DNA from: Paralimibaculum aggregatum
GTDB taxonomy: Bacteria; Pseudomonadota; Alphaproteobacteria; Rhodobacterales; Rhodobacteraceae
Assembly (NCBI RefSeq): GCF_030270585.1
Contig: NZ_BSYI01000021.1
Coordinates: 1 to 64,000, forward strand
Direction of reading: 5' to 3'
Length of the DNA stretch: 64,000 nucleotides
Shown: piece after piece, positions 18,728-26,070 of the stretch
How the letters are laid out: each line of letters begins with the position of its first letter
Position numbering within the stretch: position 1 is the stretch's first letter
Made by a program: the position numbers and the translations under genes
The notes under the pieces: model-generated
The model's input: only the letters and a program-made list of their open reading frames with translations
The model's database searches: none
What the model was told of the DNA's origin: nothing

Positions 18728-20503
18728 TCAGACACCCTGTTCCTGCAGCCACATCTCGAGCAGCGCCACCTGCCAGAGCTCCGAGCCCCGGAGCGGCGTG
18801 ATATGGTCCTTGGGCGCGGCGAACAGCGTCTCGAGATACTCGGTCCGGAACAGCCCCCGCTCCCGCGCCCGCTGGCTGGTGAGCGCATCGCGCACCATCT
18901 CGAGATAGGGCCCCTCGATGTATTTCAGCGCCGGCACCGGGAAATAGCCCTTGGGCCGGTCGATCACCTCCGAGGGCACCACCTGCCGCGCCACGTCCTT
19001 CAGGATGCCCTTGCCGCCCTGCGCCAGCTTCAGCGCCGAGGGCACCCGGTTGGCCAGTTCGACCAGCTCGTGATCGAGGAACGGCACCCGCGCCTCCAGT
19101 CCCCAGGCCATGGTCATGTTGTCGACCCGCTTCACCGGATCGTCCACCAGCATGACATTGGTGTCGATGCGCAGCGCCTTGTCCACCGGGTCGTCGGCGC
19201 CGGGCTCGGCGAAATGCCTCGCGACGAAGGCGAGGCTCTCGTCGCGGCTCGGCAGGTAGTCGGCATTCACGTGCGCGGCCATGCGCGCCTGGGTGCGGTC
19301 GAAGAAGGCCGCGGCATAGTCCTCGACCGGCGCGTTCGAGGCGGCCAGCGGCGGATACCAGTGATAGCCGGCGAAGACCTCGTCCGCCCCCTGCCCCGAC
19401 TGCACCACCTTGATGGTCTTGGAGACCTCGCGCGAGAGCAGGAAGAAGCCGATATTGTCATAGGAGACCATCGGCTCCGACATCGCCCGGATTGCCGCCG
19501 GCAGGTTGTCGCGCATCTCCTCGGAGGGGATGAAGATCTTGTGGTGGTTGGTGCCGTAGCGCTCCGCGATCAGGTCGGAATAGACGAACTCGTCGCCGCG
19601 CTCGCCATGCGCCTCCTCGAAGCCGATGGAATAGGTGGCGAGCCCCGCCTGCCCCTCTTCCGCCAGCAGCCCGACGATCAGCGAGCTGTCGACGCCGCCC
19701 GAGAGCAGCACGCCCACCGGCACGTCGGCCACCATGCGCCGGCGCACCGAGACGCGCAGCGCCTCCAGCACCATGTCGCGCCACTCCTCCGGCGCGCGGG
19801 CCGCATCCTCGGCGCTGCGGGTGAAATCCGGGCGCCAATAGGTGCGGTCGCTGTGCTCGCCATCCGGGCCGATGCGCCGGATCGTGGCGGCCGGGAGCTT
19901 GTGCACGCCCTGCAGGATGGTCCGCGGCGCCGGCACCACCGAGTGCCAGCTCATGTAGTGATGCAGCGCCGTGCGGTCGATCGCGGTGTCGATCCCGCCG
20001 CTCGCCAGCAGCGCCGGCAGGCTCGAGGCGAAGCGGATCGCGTTGTCGCCCTCGGCAAGGTAGAGCGGCTTGATCCCGAAACGGTCGCGCACCAGCCAGA
20101 GATTGCCGCTCGCGCGCTCGTGGATCGCGAAGGCGAACATGCCGTGCAGATGCGAGACCGCGTCCGGCCCCCATTCCGCCCAGGCCTTCAGGATCACCTC
20201 GGTATCGCCGCTGGAGGCGAACGCATGCCCGCGCGCGGCAAGCTCGGCGCGCAGCTCCGGGTAGTTGTAGATGCAGCCGTTGAAGGCGATGGTCAGCCCC
20301 GCCGCGGTGTCGACGAAGGGCTGCGCCGCGGCCTCGGAGAGGTCGATGATCTTCAGCCGGCGGTGGCCGAAGCCGATCGAGCCGCGCACCACGACGCCGG
20401 CGCCGTCCGGCCCCCGCGGCGCCATGGCATCGGTCATCTTCTCGATCCGTCCGGCCGAGGCCATCCCGCCGTGAAAGACGAACTCTCCGCATATTCCGCA
20501 CAT
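18728..20503 (-). CDS. N-acetylglutaminylglutamine amidotransferase (AsnB-like)
   Basis: 591 residues with an AsnB-type layout. The Ntn glutaminase domain (1-210) has the nucleophile Cys2 in MCGICGEF, then PRGPDGAG, FNGCIYNYPEL and RDRFGIKPLY. The synthetase domain (about 230-590) has the PP-loop GVLLSGGVDSSL and ARVPFLDHELVEL. In the NAGGN system it converts the C-terminal carboxylate of acetylated Gln-Gln to the amide, giving the compatible solute that protects against salt. It is first in the minus-strand operon. Its promoter should lie in 20504-20890. General asparagine synthetase is the alternative, but the downstream NAGGN genes decide it. Confidence 0.92.
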   Translation of the reverse strand: MCGICGEFVFHGGMASAGRIEKMTDAMAPRGPDGAGVVVRGSIGFGHRRLKIIDLSEAAAQPFVDTAAGLTIAFNGCIYNYPELRAELAARGHAFASSGDTEVILKAWAEWGPDAVSHLHGMFAFAIHERASGNLWLVRDRFGIKPLYLAEGDNAIRFASSLPALLASGGIDTAIDRTALHHYMSWHSVVPAPRTILQGVHKLPAATIRRIGPDGEHSDRTYWRPDFTRSAEDAARAPEEWRDMVLEALRVSVRRRMVADVPVGVLLSGGVDSSLIVGLLAEEGQAGLATYSIGFEEAHGERGDEFVYSDLIAERYGTNHHKIFIPSEEMRDNLPAAIRAMSEPMVSYDNIGFFLLSREVSKTIKVVQSGQGADEVFAGYHWYPPLAASNAPVEDYAAAFFDRTQARMAAHVNADYLPSRDESLAFVARHFAEPGADDPVDKALRIDTNVMLVDDPVKRVDNMTMAWGLEARVPFLDHELVELANRVPSALKLAQGGKGILKDVARQVVPSEVIDRPKGYFPVPALKYIEGPYLEMVRDALTSQRARERGLFRTEYLETLFAAPKDHITPLRGSELWQVALLEMWLQEQGV

Positions 20504-20890
20504 ATGATTATCAGTTCCCCGTGAAAGGCTGCGCCCGTTTCAGGCTTGGAAGATCGGCTCTGCTGCGCGCTGCGGTTGCGCCCTGGACGGGCGCGGCGAC
20601 CGCGGAGCGGTCTCGGAGGGCGGGGCCGGTCCCTGCCCTTTCCTGTCCCGTCTGCGGCTCTGGCGCCGACCCGACGGGCCGCGCGGGCCTCGGCCCCCGC
20701 GGTCACGCAGCGTGCATGTGGCGGAAGACCTAGCCCAAGGGTTCACGGAAAGCAACCTTGCGACAAAAATGCCACAGATCGGCGGCGCCGGCCGGCGCGC
20801 GCCGCAGCCGCGAATCGCGGCGCTCGGTTGAAGACCGGGCATTCCCCGTTAGGTCATGGGAGGACCGGCCAACAGAGGGGCATCAGAAGC
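20504..20890. other. divergent intergenic region between NAGGN operon and amidoligase gene
   Basis: 387 bp with no convincing gene; the frames present are uninterrupted only because of GC bias. It must carry the promoters for both directions. The outer ends are less GC-rich: GATTATCAG next to the amidotransferase start, and AAGCAACCTTGCGACAAAAATG around 20750-20772. The centre is very GC-rich. I see no clear -35/-10 pair. Osmotic control is expected for NAGGN but no operator is identifiable. Confidence 0.5.
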
Positions 20891-21880
20891 ATGGAGTATC
20901 AGCGGCTGCCGCAGCCGGAAACCGTGGAGGGCGCGACCCGGCGCGTCGGGGTCGAGCTCGAATTCGCCGGGCTTCCCGCGGATGTCGTGGCGAAGGCGGT
21001 GGCAGACTGGTGCGGCGGCCGCATCGAGCAGACCGCCCCGCATGCGCACAGGGTCGTGGCGGGCGACGACGCCTACGAGGTCTATCTCGACATGGCCCTC
21101 GCCCATCCGAAGGCGGGAGCCGAACCCGAGCGGATCGAGACCAAGCTCAGCCAGGTGGTCGGCGACGCGGCGAGCATCGCGGTGCCGGTGGAGATCGTGA
21201 CCCCGCCGCTGGCGCCCGCGGCCCTGCCCCGGCTCGACCGGCTCGTGGCGATGCTGCGCGCGGCCGGCGCCGGCGGCACCCGCGACAGCGTGCTCTACGC
21301 CCACGGGATGCACCTGAATGTCGAGGCGGTGGAGGTCGGCGCGGCGGCCATCGCGCCGGTGCTGCGCGCCTTCGTGCTGGTCGAGGACTGGCTCCGCCAG
21401 ATCATGCAGATCGACCTCACGCGGCGCACCTTCGCCTTCGTCGACGGCTTTCCGATCGGCTATATCGACCGCGCCGCGGCGGGCGACCTGGCGGACGGGC
21501 TCGTGGCCGACTACCTCGCCGAGAACCCGACGCGGAACCGCTCGCTCGACATGACGCCGCTGCTGGCCCTGCTCGACCGCGAGGCGGTGGAGCGCGCCCT
21601 CGACGGCGCCAAGCTGAAGCCGCGGCCGACCTACCACTACCGCCTGCCGGACTGCGATCTCGGCCGGCCCGGCTGGACCCCGGCGCGGGACTGGAACCTC
21701 TGGGTGCATCTCGAGCGCATCGCCGCCGATGCGGAGGCGGTGTCGGCGCTGGCCGAGGGCTGGAAGGCGCATCGCGCGAAGATCCTGAGCAGCCGGGCCG
21801 ACTGGCGCGCCGAGGCCGGCGCGGTCCTCGCGGCCCACGGGCTGAGCTGGCCCGGGGCGGTGGCGGAGGCCGCCCGATGA
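20891..21880 (+). CDS. amidoligase enzyme (glutamine-synthetase-like fold)
   Basis: 329 residues resembling the Amidoligase_2 family, which has a COOH-NH2 ligase fold related to glutamine synthetase and gamma-glutamylcysteine synthetase. Characteristic pieces are RRVGVELEF (about 16-24), the acidic strand motif VEIVTPPL (100-107), HGMHLNVE and the later YHYRLPDCDL. Such enzymes are predicted to form an amide or peptide-like bond with ATP; the substrates of most are unknown. ATG at 20891 starts the family-like sequence. The stop overlaps the downstream glutamine amidotransferase (ATGA), so the two probably act together. It is divergent from the NAGGN operon. Confidence 0.8.
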   Translation: MEYQRLPQPETVEGATRRVGVELEFAGLPADVVAKAVADWCGGRIEQTAPHAHRVVAGDDAYEVYLDMALAHPKAGAEPERIETKLSQVVGDAASIAVPVEIVTPPLAPAALPRLDRLVAMLRAAGAGGTRDSVLYAHGMHLNVEAVEVGAAAIAPVLRAFVLVEDWLRQIMQIDLTRRTFAFVDGFPIGYIDRAAAGDLADGLVADYLAENPTRNRSLDMTPLLALLDREAVERALDGAKLKPRPTYHYRLPDCDLGRPGWTPARDWNLWVHLERIAADAEAVSALAEGWKAHRAKILSSRADWRAEAGAVLAAHGLSWPGAVAEAAR

Positions 21881-22602
21881 GCCGACCGGTGATCGGGGTC
21901 ACCACCTCGGCGCGCTCGGGCTGGCGGATCTTCCCGATGATCGCGCTCTCGGTGCGCTGGGCCGGTGGCCGCCCGCTCTGGTGGCGGGTCGGGCATCCCG
22001 CGGAGATCGCCGACTGCGACGGGCTGATCATCGGCGGCGGCGACGACATCTCCGCCGATCTCTACGGCGGCAGGCTGATGGCCGAGGCCCGGGTCGACCC
22101 GGAACGCGACGCGCTCGAGCGCCGGCTGGTGGCCGAGGCCGAGGCAACCGGCCGCCCGGTGCTCGGGATCTGCCGCGGCGCGCAGATGCTCAACATCGTG
22201 CTCGGCGGCTCGCTGCACCAGGACATCTACGAGGCCTATGCAGATGCGAGGCGGATCTGGACCGTGCTGCCGCGCAAGGAGGTCACGGTGGAGTCGGACA
22301 CCCTGCTGGCGCGGATCATGGGGCCGGAGCCGGCCCGGGTGAATGCGCTGCACACCCAGTCCGTCGACCGGCTGGGCGAGGGGCTCCGGGTCTCCGCCCG
22401 CGACCGGGCCGGGGTGGTCCAGGCGGTGGAGCGCAGCGATGCCGGTTCGGTCCTGCTCGGCGTGCAGTGGCATCCCGAGCACCTGTTCTATGCCCGGCGC
22501 CAGCGCGCGATCTTCCGCACCCTGGTATCGGCGGCCGCCGCCTTCCGCGCCGACAGCGACCAGCAGGGCGCCGCCGCGGCGATGGCGGAACTGCTGCGCT
22601 GA
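21877..22602 (+). CDS. class I glutamine amidotransferase / gamma-glutamyl hydrolase (peptidase C26)
   Basis: 241 residues of the PuuD-like C26 family. Motifs are LIIGGGDDISADLYGG, the nucleophile elbow GICRGAQMLN with Cys99, GGSLHQDI, and the His-Glu pair in LGVQWHPEHLFY. PuuD relatives hydrolyse gamma-glutamyl amides; other members supply ammonia. Coupled by ATGA to the amidoligase, it may either remove a gamma-glutamyl group from the ligase product or feed nitrogen to it; the sequence cannot decide. The 3' end lies 10 bp from the convergent sulfotransferase gene. Confidence 0.85.
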   Translation: MSRPVIGVTTSARSGWRIFPMIALSVRWAGGRPLWWRVGHPAEIADCDGLIIGGGDDISADLYGGRLMAEARVDPERDALERRLVAEAEATGRPVLGICRGAQMLNIVLGGSLHQDIYEAYADARRIWTVLPRKEVTVESDTLLARIMGPEPARVNALHTQSVDRLGEGLRVSARDRAGVVQAVERSDAGSVLLGVQWHPEHLFYARRQRAIFRTLVSAAAAFRADSDQQGAAAAMAELLR

Positions 22603-22612
22603 CCGCGCGCAT

Positions 22613-23449
22613 TCAGGAGGCCGCCGCGGCGGCCCCGGCCGGCCGGGGCGCGAAGATCCGCGTGGTCTCCGGCAGCCGCAGCCCGGTTGCCCGGCGCTCC
22701 GCCCAGGCGGCTTCGGCGCGCGCGCGGAACCGGTCGCGCTGGCCGCGGTCCACCACCTTCGTCATCCAGCGCTCGGGCCAGCGGCCGGGCTCCGGCACCC
22801 CGGCATGGGCGCAGCAGGCGGCCAGCACCGCCTCGCGCCGCGACGCCAGCGCCTCGTATTCGACAACACAGACCGGCCGCGCGAGCCGCGCGCAGACACG
22901 GTCGAGAAAATCCGTCTCCAGCGCGATGTCCTGCAGGATCTGCTCGAGCCGCTGCGGCGTGAAGGTCTCGAGCGCCGCCTCCTGGCTGAGCGTGCCGGCG
23001 CGCTCGTCGCGGCGCTCCTCGCCGCTGGCCGTGCGGAAATAGATGCCGGTCGCGGTGGCGAGGTGGCGCGACAGCGCCTGGTCGAACCGGTCCGCCCGGT
23101 CGATGCGGAAGATCGCCGCCGGCCCCCACTCCGCCTCGAGCGCCAGGAGCATCGCCGCCGAGGCCGCGACATCGTCCGCCTCCGGCACGGCATCGGGCGG
23201 CAGCCAGGCCCGGGCGAGCTTCGGCAGATAGTCCGCCATCAGCTTGACGCCGACAGTGCCGGCCCTGCCGCGCCCGCGCTCCGCGATCGCCTCGAACTCG
23301 GGCCGCGGCAGCCGCGCCCCCCCGGCCGCCGCCCGCAGCCAGGGCAGGAAGTGCTCGCCGGGCTTGCCGAGCCCGCCCATTGCGGAAAACTCCGAGCAGA
23401 GCAGCGTGCTGCCGGTCCGCTGCGTGGCCAGAATGATGGTGCTCGTCAC
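22613..23449 (-). CDS. Stf0-family sulfotransferase
   Basis: 278 residues. The N-terminal IILATQRTGSTLL is the 5'-phosphosulfate-binding loop of PAPS-dependent sulfotransferases, and GLGKPGEHFLPW follows as in Stf0, the trehalose 2-sulfotransferase of mycobacteria. GVKLMADYL and the central IFRIDRADRFDQALS helix also fit. Alphaproteobacterial Stf0 relatives are common and their acceptor substrates are mostly unknown. The start is GTG at 23449, behind a GGAGG about 6 bases upstream; the longer ATG frame to 23506 adds 19 unrelated residues. A hairpin element lies 120 bp upstream. Confidence 0.82.
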   Translation of the reverse strand: MTSTIILATQRTGSTLLCSEFSAMGGLGKPGEHFLPWLRAAAGGARLPRPEFEAIAERGRGRAGTVGVKLMADYLPKLARAWLPPDAVPEADDVAASAAMLLALEAEWGPAAIFRIDRADRFDQALSRHLATATGIYFRTASGEERRDERAGTLSQEAALETFTPQRLEQILQDIALETDFLDRVCARLARPVCVVEYEALASRREAVLAACCAHAGVPEPGRWPERWMTKVVDRGQRDRFRARAEAAWAERRATGLRLPETTRIFAPRPAGAAAAAS

Positions 23450-23763
23450 ACGCCCTCCTCCGAACCGCGGAGTTCGCACGGCCCCGCATCGACGGTTCTC
23501 GAACAAAGCGCTAACAGGATAGGATTAACCGCCGGTTACCGCCGCGCGTCCGGCGCAGGAGGCAACGGAAAAGGGCCGCCGGTGCCCGAGGGAAGCTGCG
23601 CACCGGCGACCAATCGGAACGAGGGACACTCTAGGCTGCGCAGCGGGCGTTCATCTCCGCCGGCAGATACCGCGAGCGCGTCGGGGCGCGTCGGTATGAA
23701 AGTCACTGTATGCGATTCCGGTGGTGTGTGCAAGTTGCTGTACTCATACCGACCGAAGATTTT
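23450..23763. other. intergenic region upstream of the sulfotransferase
   Basis: 314 bp between two minus-strand genes. It holds one copy of the paired hairpin element (23569-23628). On the plus strand 23690-23760 is AT-richer and contains GGTATGA and its inverted counterpart TCATACC. No coding sequence is convincing. Confidence 0.5.
23569..23628 (-). ncRNA. candidate small RNA or attenuator, copy A
   Basis: Read on the minus strand: a 15-nt block TGTCCCTCGTTCCGA (23614-23628), 2 nt, then a 12-bp stem (arms 23600-23611 and 23574-23585, one G-U pair, 14-nt loop), then CTTTTCC. The same plan recurs at 24297-24357 with stems of different sequence that still pair. The stem plus T-tract looks like an intrinsic terminator. 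The shared block could be the seed of a small RNA or a leader element of the sulfotransferase gene 120 bp downstream. A candidate -10 box TAGAGT (23629-23634, minus strand) abuts the block. Unknown family. Confidence 0.5.
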
Positions 23764-24270
23764 TCAGCCCTGCGCCGCCGGCTCGGCCGAGGGCAGCAGA
23801 CCGGCCCGGCGCAGCCGCGGCAGCTCGATCTTCGGGCAGCGATCCATCACCACGTCGAAGCCCGCCGCACGCGCCCGCGCGGCCGCGGCGGCGTCGATCA
23901 CGCCGATCTGCATCCAGATGGCGACGCCCGCCTGCCCGCCGAGCGCCGCGATGGCCTCGTCCACCACCGCGCCGGCCTCGGCGGAGCGCCGGAAGATGTC
24001 GACCATGTCGATTCGCACGCCGGACGCGACCAGCTCGGAGAGCGAGCCGGCCACCTCGCGGCCGAGAATCATCTCCCCCGCATGGCGCGGGTTCACCGGA
24101 TGAACCGCGAATCCTGCACGAATGAGATAATCTGCCACCTCGTGGGATGGGCGGTCGACTCGCGGCGAAGCGCCCACGACCGCGATCGACCGTGTTCTCA
24201 GAAAGATCTCGCAAAGCTCTGCGTCAGTGGGAGAAACCGTGCTCAACAGATCACATCCGGAATATGGCAT
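23764..24270 (-). CDS. CoA-binding protein (YccU-like)
   Basis: 168 residues forming one Rossmann-type CoA-binding domain. SIAVVGASPRVDRPSHEVADYL is the nucleotide loop, VHPVNPRHAGE the second strand region, VAIWMQIGVID and VVMDRCPKIEL the conserved C-terminal part. The family resembles the CoA-binding domain of succinyl-CoA synthetase alpha subunits; its physiological role is not known. ATG at 24270 is used. It has a weak ribosome site (GAGG 13 bases upstream), and a TTG eight codons later is an alternative. The start lies 26 bp after the hairpin element at 24297-24357. Confidence 0.85.
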   Translation of the reverse strand: MPYSGCDLLSTVSPTDAELCEIFLRTRSIAVVGASPRVDRPSHEVADYLIRAGFAVHPVNPRHAGEMILGREVAGSLSELVASGVRIDMVDIFRRSAEAGAVVDEAIAALGGQAGVAIWMQIGVIDAAAAARARAAGFDVVMDRCPKIELPRLRRAGLLPSAEPAAQG

Positions 24271-24296
24271 CGGCTCTGCACGGTCGCCTCAGGTTG

Positions 24297-24357
24297 AAAA
24301 GGGCCCGCCGATATGCATCAAGGATGCTACCGACGGGCCAAGTCGGAACGAGGGACA
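24297..24357 (-). ncRNA. candidate small RNA or attenuator, copy B
   Basis: Same architecture as copy A: block TGTCCCTCGTTCCGA (24343-24357), 3 nt, a 16-bp stem (arms 24324-24339 and 24302-24318, two G-U pairs, one bulged A, loop CCTTG), then CTTTTC. It ends 26 bp before the CoA-binding protein start, so it would suit an attenuator in that leader. Presence of a second copy upstream of a different gene favours a mobile regulatory motif or homologous small RNAs. No coding capacity. Confidence 0.5.
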
Positions 24358-24365
24358 GTGAGAGA

Positions 24366-24385
24366 GAGGCCGACCAATCGGCCTC
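24366..24385 (-). terminator. rlmB terminator hairpin
   Basis: Perfect 8-bp stem GAGGCCGA / TCGGCCTC with loop TTGG on the minus strand, followed by TCTCTC, about 80 bp after the rlmB stop. It lies directly before the conserved block of hairpin element B. It could instead be part of that element's 5' end. Confidence 0.5.
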
Positions 24386-24467
24386 GCTGATAACAATATG
24401 TGGCCGAGGTTAGAAATTTGTAACCCCGGTATCACACAGCTCACGAAAATTTTTGGTATCAATCGTA

Positions 24468-25304
24468 TCAAGCGCTTGGCCCCTTTCCGGGCCCCCTGAG
24501 CGCGCGCGCGGCGAACAGCGAAACCGCCGCCGCGTTGGAGACGTTGAGCGAGCCGAAGGCGCCCGCCGGATCGATCCGCGCGATGCGATGGCAGAGGCTG
24601 CGGCTGCGCGCGCGCAGCCCCGGCCCCTCGGCGCCGAGCACCAGGCAGACCGGGTCGCTCCCCGCCCCGGCGATCGCCTCGGGCAGCGTGACGTCGCCCT
24701 CTCCATCGAGCCCGATCAGGCTGTAGCCCATCGCCCCCAGCTCCTCGAGCGCATCGCCGAGATTGCGCACCCGGAGATAGGGCTGGCGCTCGAGCGCGCC
24801 GGAGGCGGTCTTGGCCAGCGCCCCGGTCTCCGGCGCCGAATGGTGGCGCGGCGCGATCACCGCCTGCGCGCCGAAGACCTCCGCCGAGCGCAGCACCGCC
24901 CCGACATTGTGCGGATCGGTCACCCGGTCGAGCGCCACCACCACCGCGGGCGGCCCCTCGGCGGCCGGCAGGCAGCGCGTCTCCAGCTTGCCCCAGTCGA
25001 GCGGCGAGACCTCCATCGCGGCGCCCTGGTGCACCGAGCCCGGATCGAGCGGCGCGGTGAAGCGCCGCGCATCGGCAATCTCCGGCTCGATCCCGGCGCC
25101 CTCGAGCACATCGGCCAGCCGGTCGGCGGCGTTCTTCGTGAGGATCAGCCGGTGGCGCCTGCGCTTCGGATTGGCCAGCGCGTCGCGCACCGCGTGGATG
25201 CCGAACAGCCAGACCCGCTCGGGCCCGTCCCCGTGCCGCGCGCCCGGCCCGCGCGGGGCGCCCCGCAAGCCCCCGGATCTCGCCTGCGGCTGTGGCTTTC
25301 GCAT
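24468..25304 (-). CDS. rlmB: 23S rRNA 2'-O-methyltransferase, RlmB/TrmH type (SpoU family)
   Basis: 278 residues. A Lys/Arg-rich head and small substrate-binding domain (about 30-105, RVWLFGIHAVRDAL) precede a SpoU knot domain (about 115-270). Knot motifs are VVALDRVTDPHNVGAVLRSA (motif 1, with the catalytic Arg), LVLGAEGPGLR (motif 2) and LNVSNAAAVSLF (motif 3). RlmB methylates the 2'-O of G2251 in the 23S rRNA P loop; other SpoU members act on tRNA, so the site is inferred. ATG at 25304 has a perfect GGAGG. The longer frame upstream is antisense to tRNA-Tyr and not protein. Divergent from the tRNA gene. Confidence 0.9.
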   Translation of the reverse strand: MRKPQPQARSGGLRGAPRGPGARHGDGPERVWLFGIHAVRDALANPKRRRHRLILTKNAADRLADVLEGAGIEPEIADARRFTAPLDPGSVHQGAAMEVSPLDWGKLETRCLPAAEGPPAVVVALDRVTDPHNVGAVLRSAEVFGAQAVIAPRHHSAPETGALAKTASGALERQPYLRVRNLGDALEELGAMGYSLIGLDGEGDVTLPEAIAGAGSDPVCLVLGAEGPGLRARSRSLCHRIARIDPAGAFGSLNVSNAAAVSLFAARALRGPGKGPSA

Positions 25305-25366
25305 GATGGTCCTCCCTTGGTTCCCGTCCATTATGCGCGGAAACGAAAACCGGCAAGGGCATGGCC

Positions 25367-25396
25367 TTGACACCTCCCCGGAGCCGGGTCTACATC
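25367..25396 (+). promoter_or_regulatory. sigma-70 promoter of tRNA-Tyr
   Basis: TTGACA (25367-25372), an 18-bp spacer, TACATC (25391-25396). A start 6-7 bases downstream would leave an approximately 8-nt leader before the tRNA. The consensus -35 and the position make this the clearest housekeeping promoter in the window. Confidence 0.7.
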
Positions 25397-25410
25397 CCCG
25401 CCACCACCTC

Positions 25411-25496
25411 GGAGGGGTGGCAGAGCGGTCAAATGCAACGGACTGTAAATCCGTCGGGGAAACCCTACGCTGGTTCGAATCCAGCCCCCTCCACCA
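25411..25496 (+). tRNA. tRNA-Tyr (anticodon GTA)
   Basis: An 86-nt class II tRNA with a long variable arm. Acceptor GGAGGGG (25411-25417) pairs with CCCCTCC (25486-25492), followed by discriminator A and an encoded CCA (25494-25496). The anticodon stem ACGGA/TCCGT (25438-25442 and 25450-25454) encloses loop CTGTAAA with anticodon GTA at 25445-25447. The T-loop TTCGAAT is standard. It faces away from rlmB. Confidence 0.97.
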
Positions 25497-26070
25497 TTTC
25501 CCGGACATCGCGAGGCGAAGCGGCGGTCTTGCCGGGCAAATGTTCCGTGCCCTGCCTCTGACGCAGGAGAAGGCCGACGCTCACGCCGGGCCTTCCCTGG
25601 CCTCGCGGCGAAGGTGACGGGCGGAATTCCCGCGGGTGCCAACGGCTGTGTGCGCCTCGCAACCTGGGAGGCCCTGATCCGGCGGGGCCATGGGTACCCG
25701 GCATCCGTTGCCGGGACCTGCACATCTGACCGGAACGGCGAATCCCCAAACCTCGGGCAAGTGACACGCGGAGCAGTGCGCCAGGCAGCAGGCCGATCGG
25801 GCCTCGGGCTTCGGCGCCACGAGGCGCTGCCCGGTCGATCACACCTAGCACCTTGTATCCCTTGAACAACCTCCTGCCAAACCAAGGGAAACCCACCTGC
25901 AACTCCCATCGAAACTTGGTTCGCATATGAAATCATCATCAGTTCTCTTGACACTTTATTGAATTTTTATTCAGCCTACCCTTCGAGGGAGCAACTGATC
26001 TCGCGATATTGGCGAATTCTGTGTGCTTTTTCGTGCGTAGGTTGATATTTTACCAAGGGGTAGATGCCTG
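25497..26070. other. 574-bp region between tRNA-Tyr and the VPLPA-CTERM gene
   Basis: No convincing gene; open frames on both strands lack family features and ribosome sites. The first 340 bp are GC-rich. From about 25850 the sequence becomes AT-rich. It contains TTGACA (25948-25953) followed by AT-rich TTTATTGAATTTTTATTCAG, which includes an imperfect palindrome TTGAAT-TTTT-ATTCAG (25960-25975). This is likely the promoter and operator region of the gene at 26071. Confidence 0.5.
25948..25976 (+). promoter_or_regulatory. candidate promoter of the first VPLPA-CTERM gene
   Basis: TTGACA with a poorly matched -10 (TATTCA at 25968-25973 gives a short 14-bp spacer). An imperfect palindrome overlaps the -10 side. 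The AT-rich setting in a GC-rich genome supports a regulatory role, but the exact promoter is uncertain. Confidence 0.3.

Noticed and set aside
25305-25508. 68-codon N-terminal extension of RlmB
   Set aside because: It reads through the antisense of tRNA-Tyr, giving the LDSNQRRVSPTDLQSVAF string that is a known annotation artefact. ATG 25304 has a perfect GGAGG.
25331-25954. Minus-strand frame between tRNA-Tyr and the VPLPA-CTERM gene, considered as a transposase remnant
   Set aside because: No transposase motif, no terminal inverted repeats or target duplication, and it also reads across the tRNA antisense.
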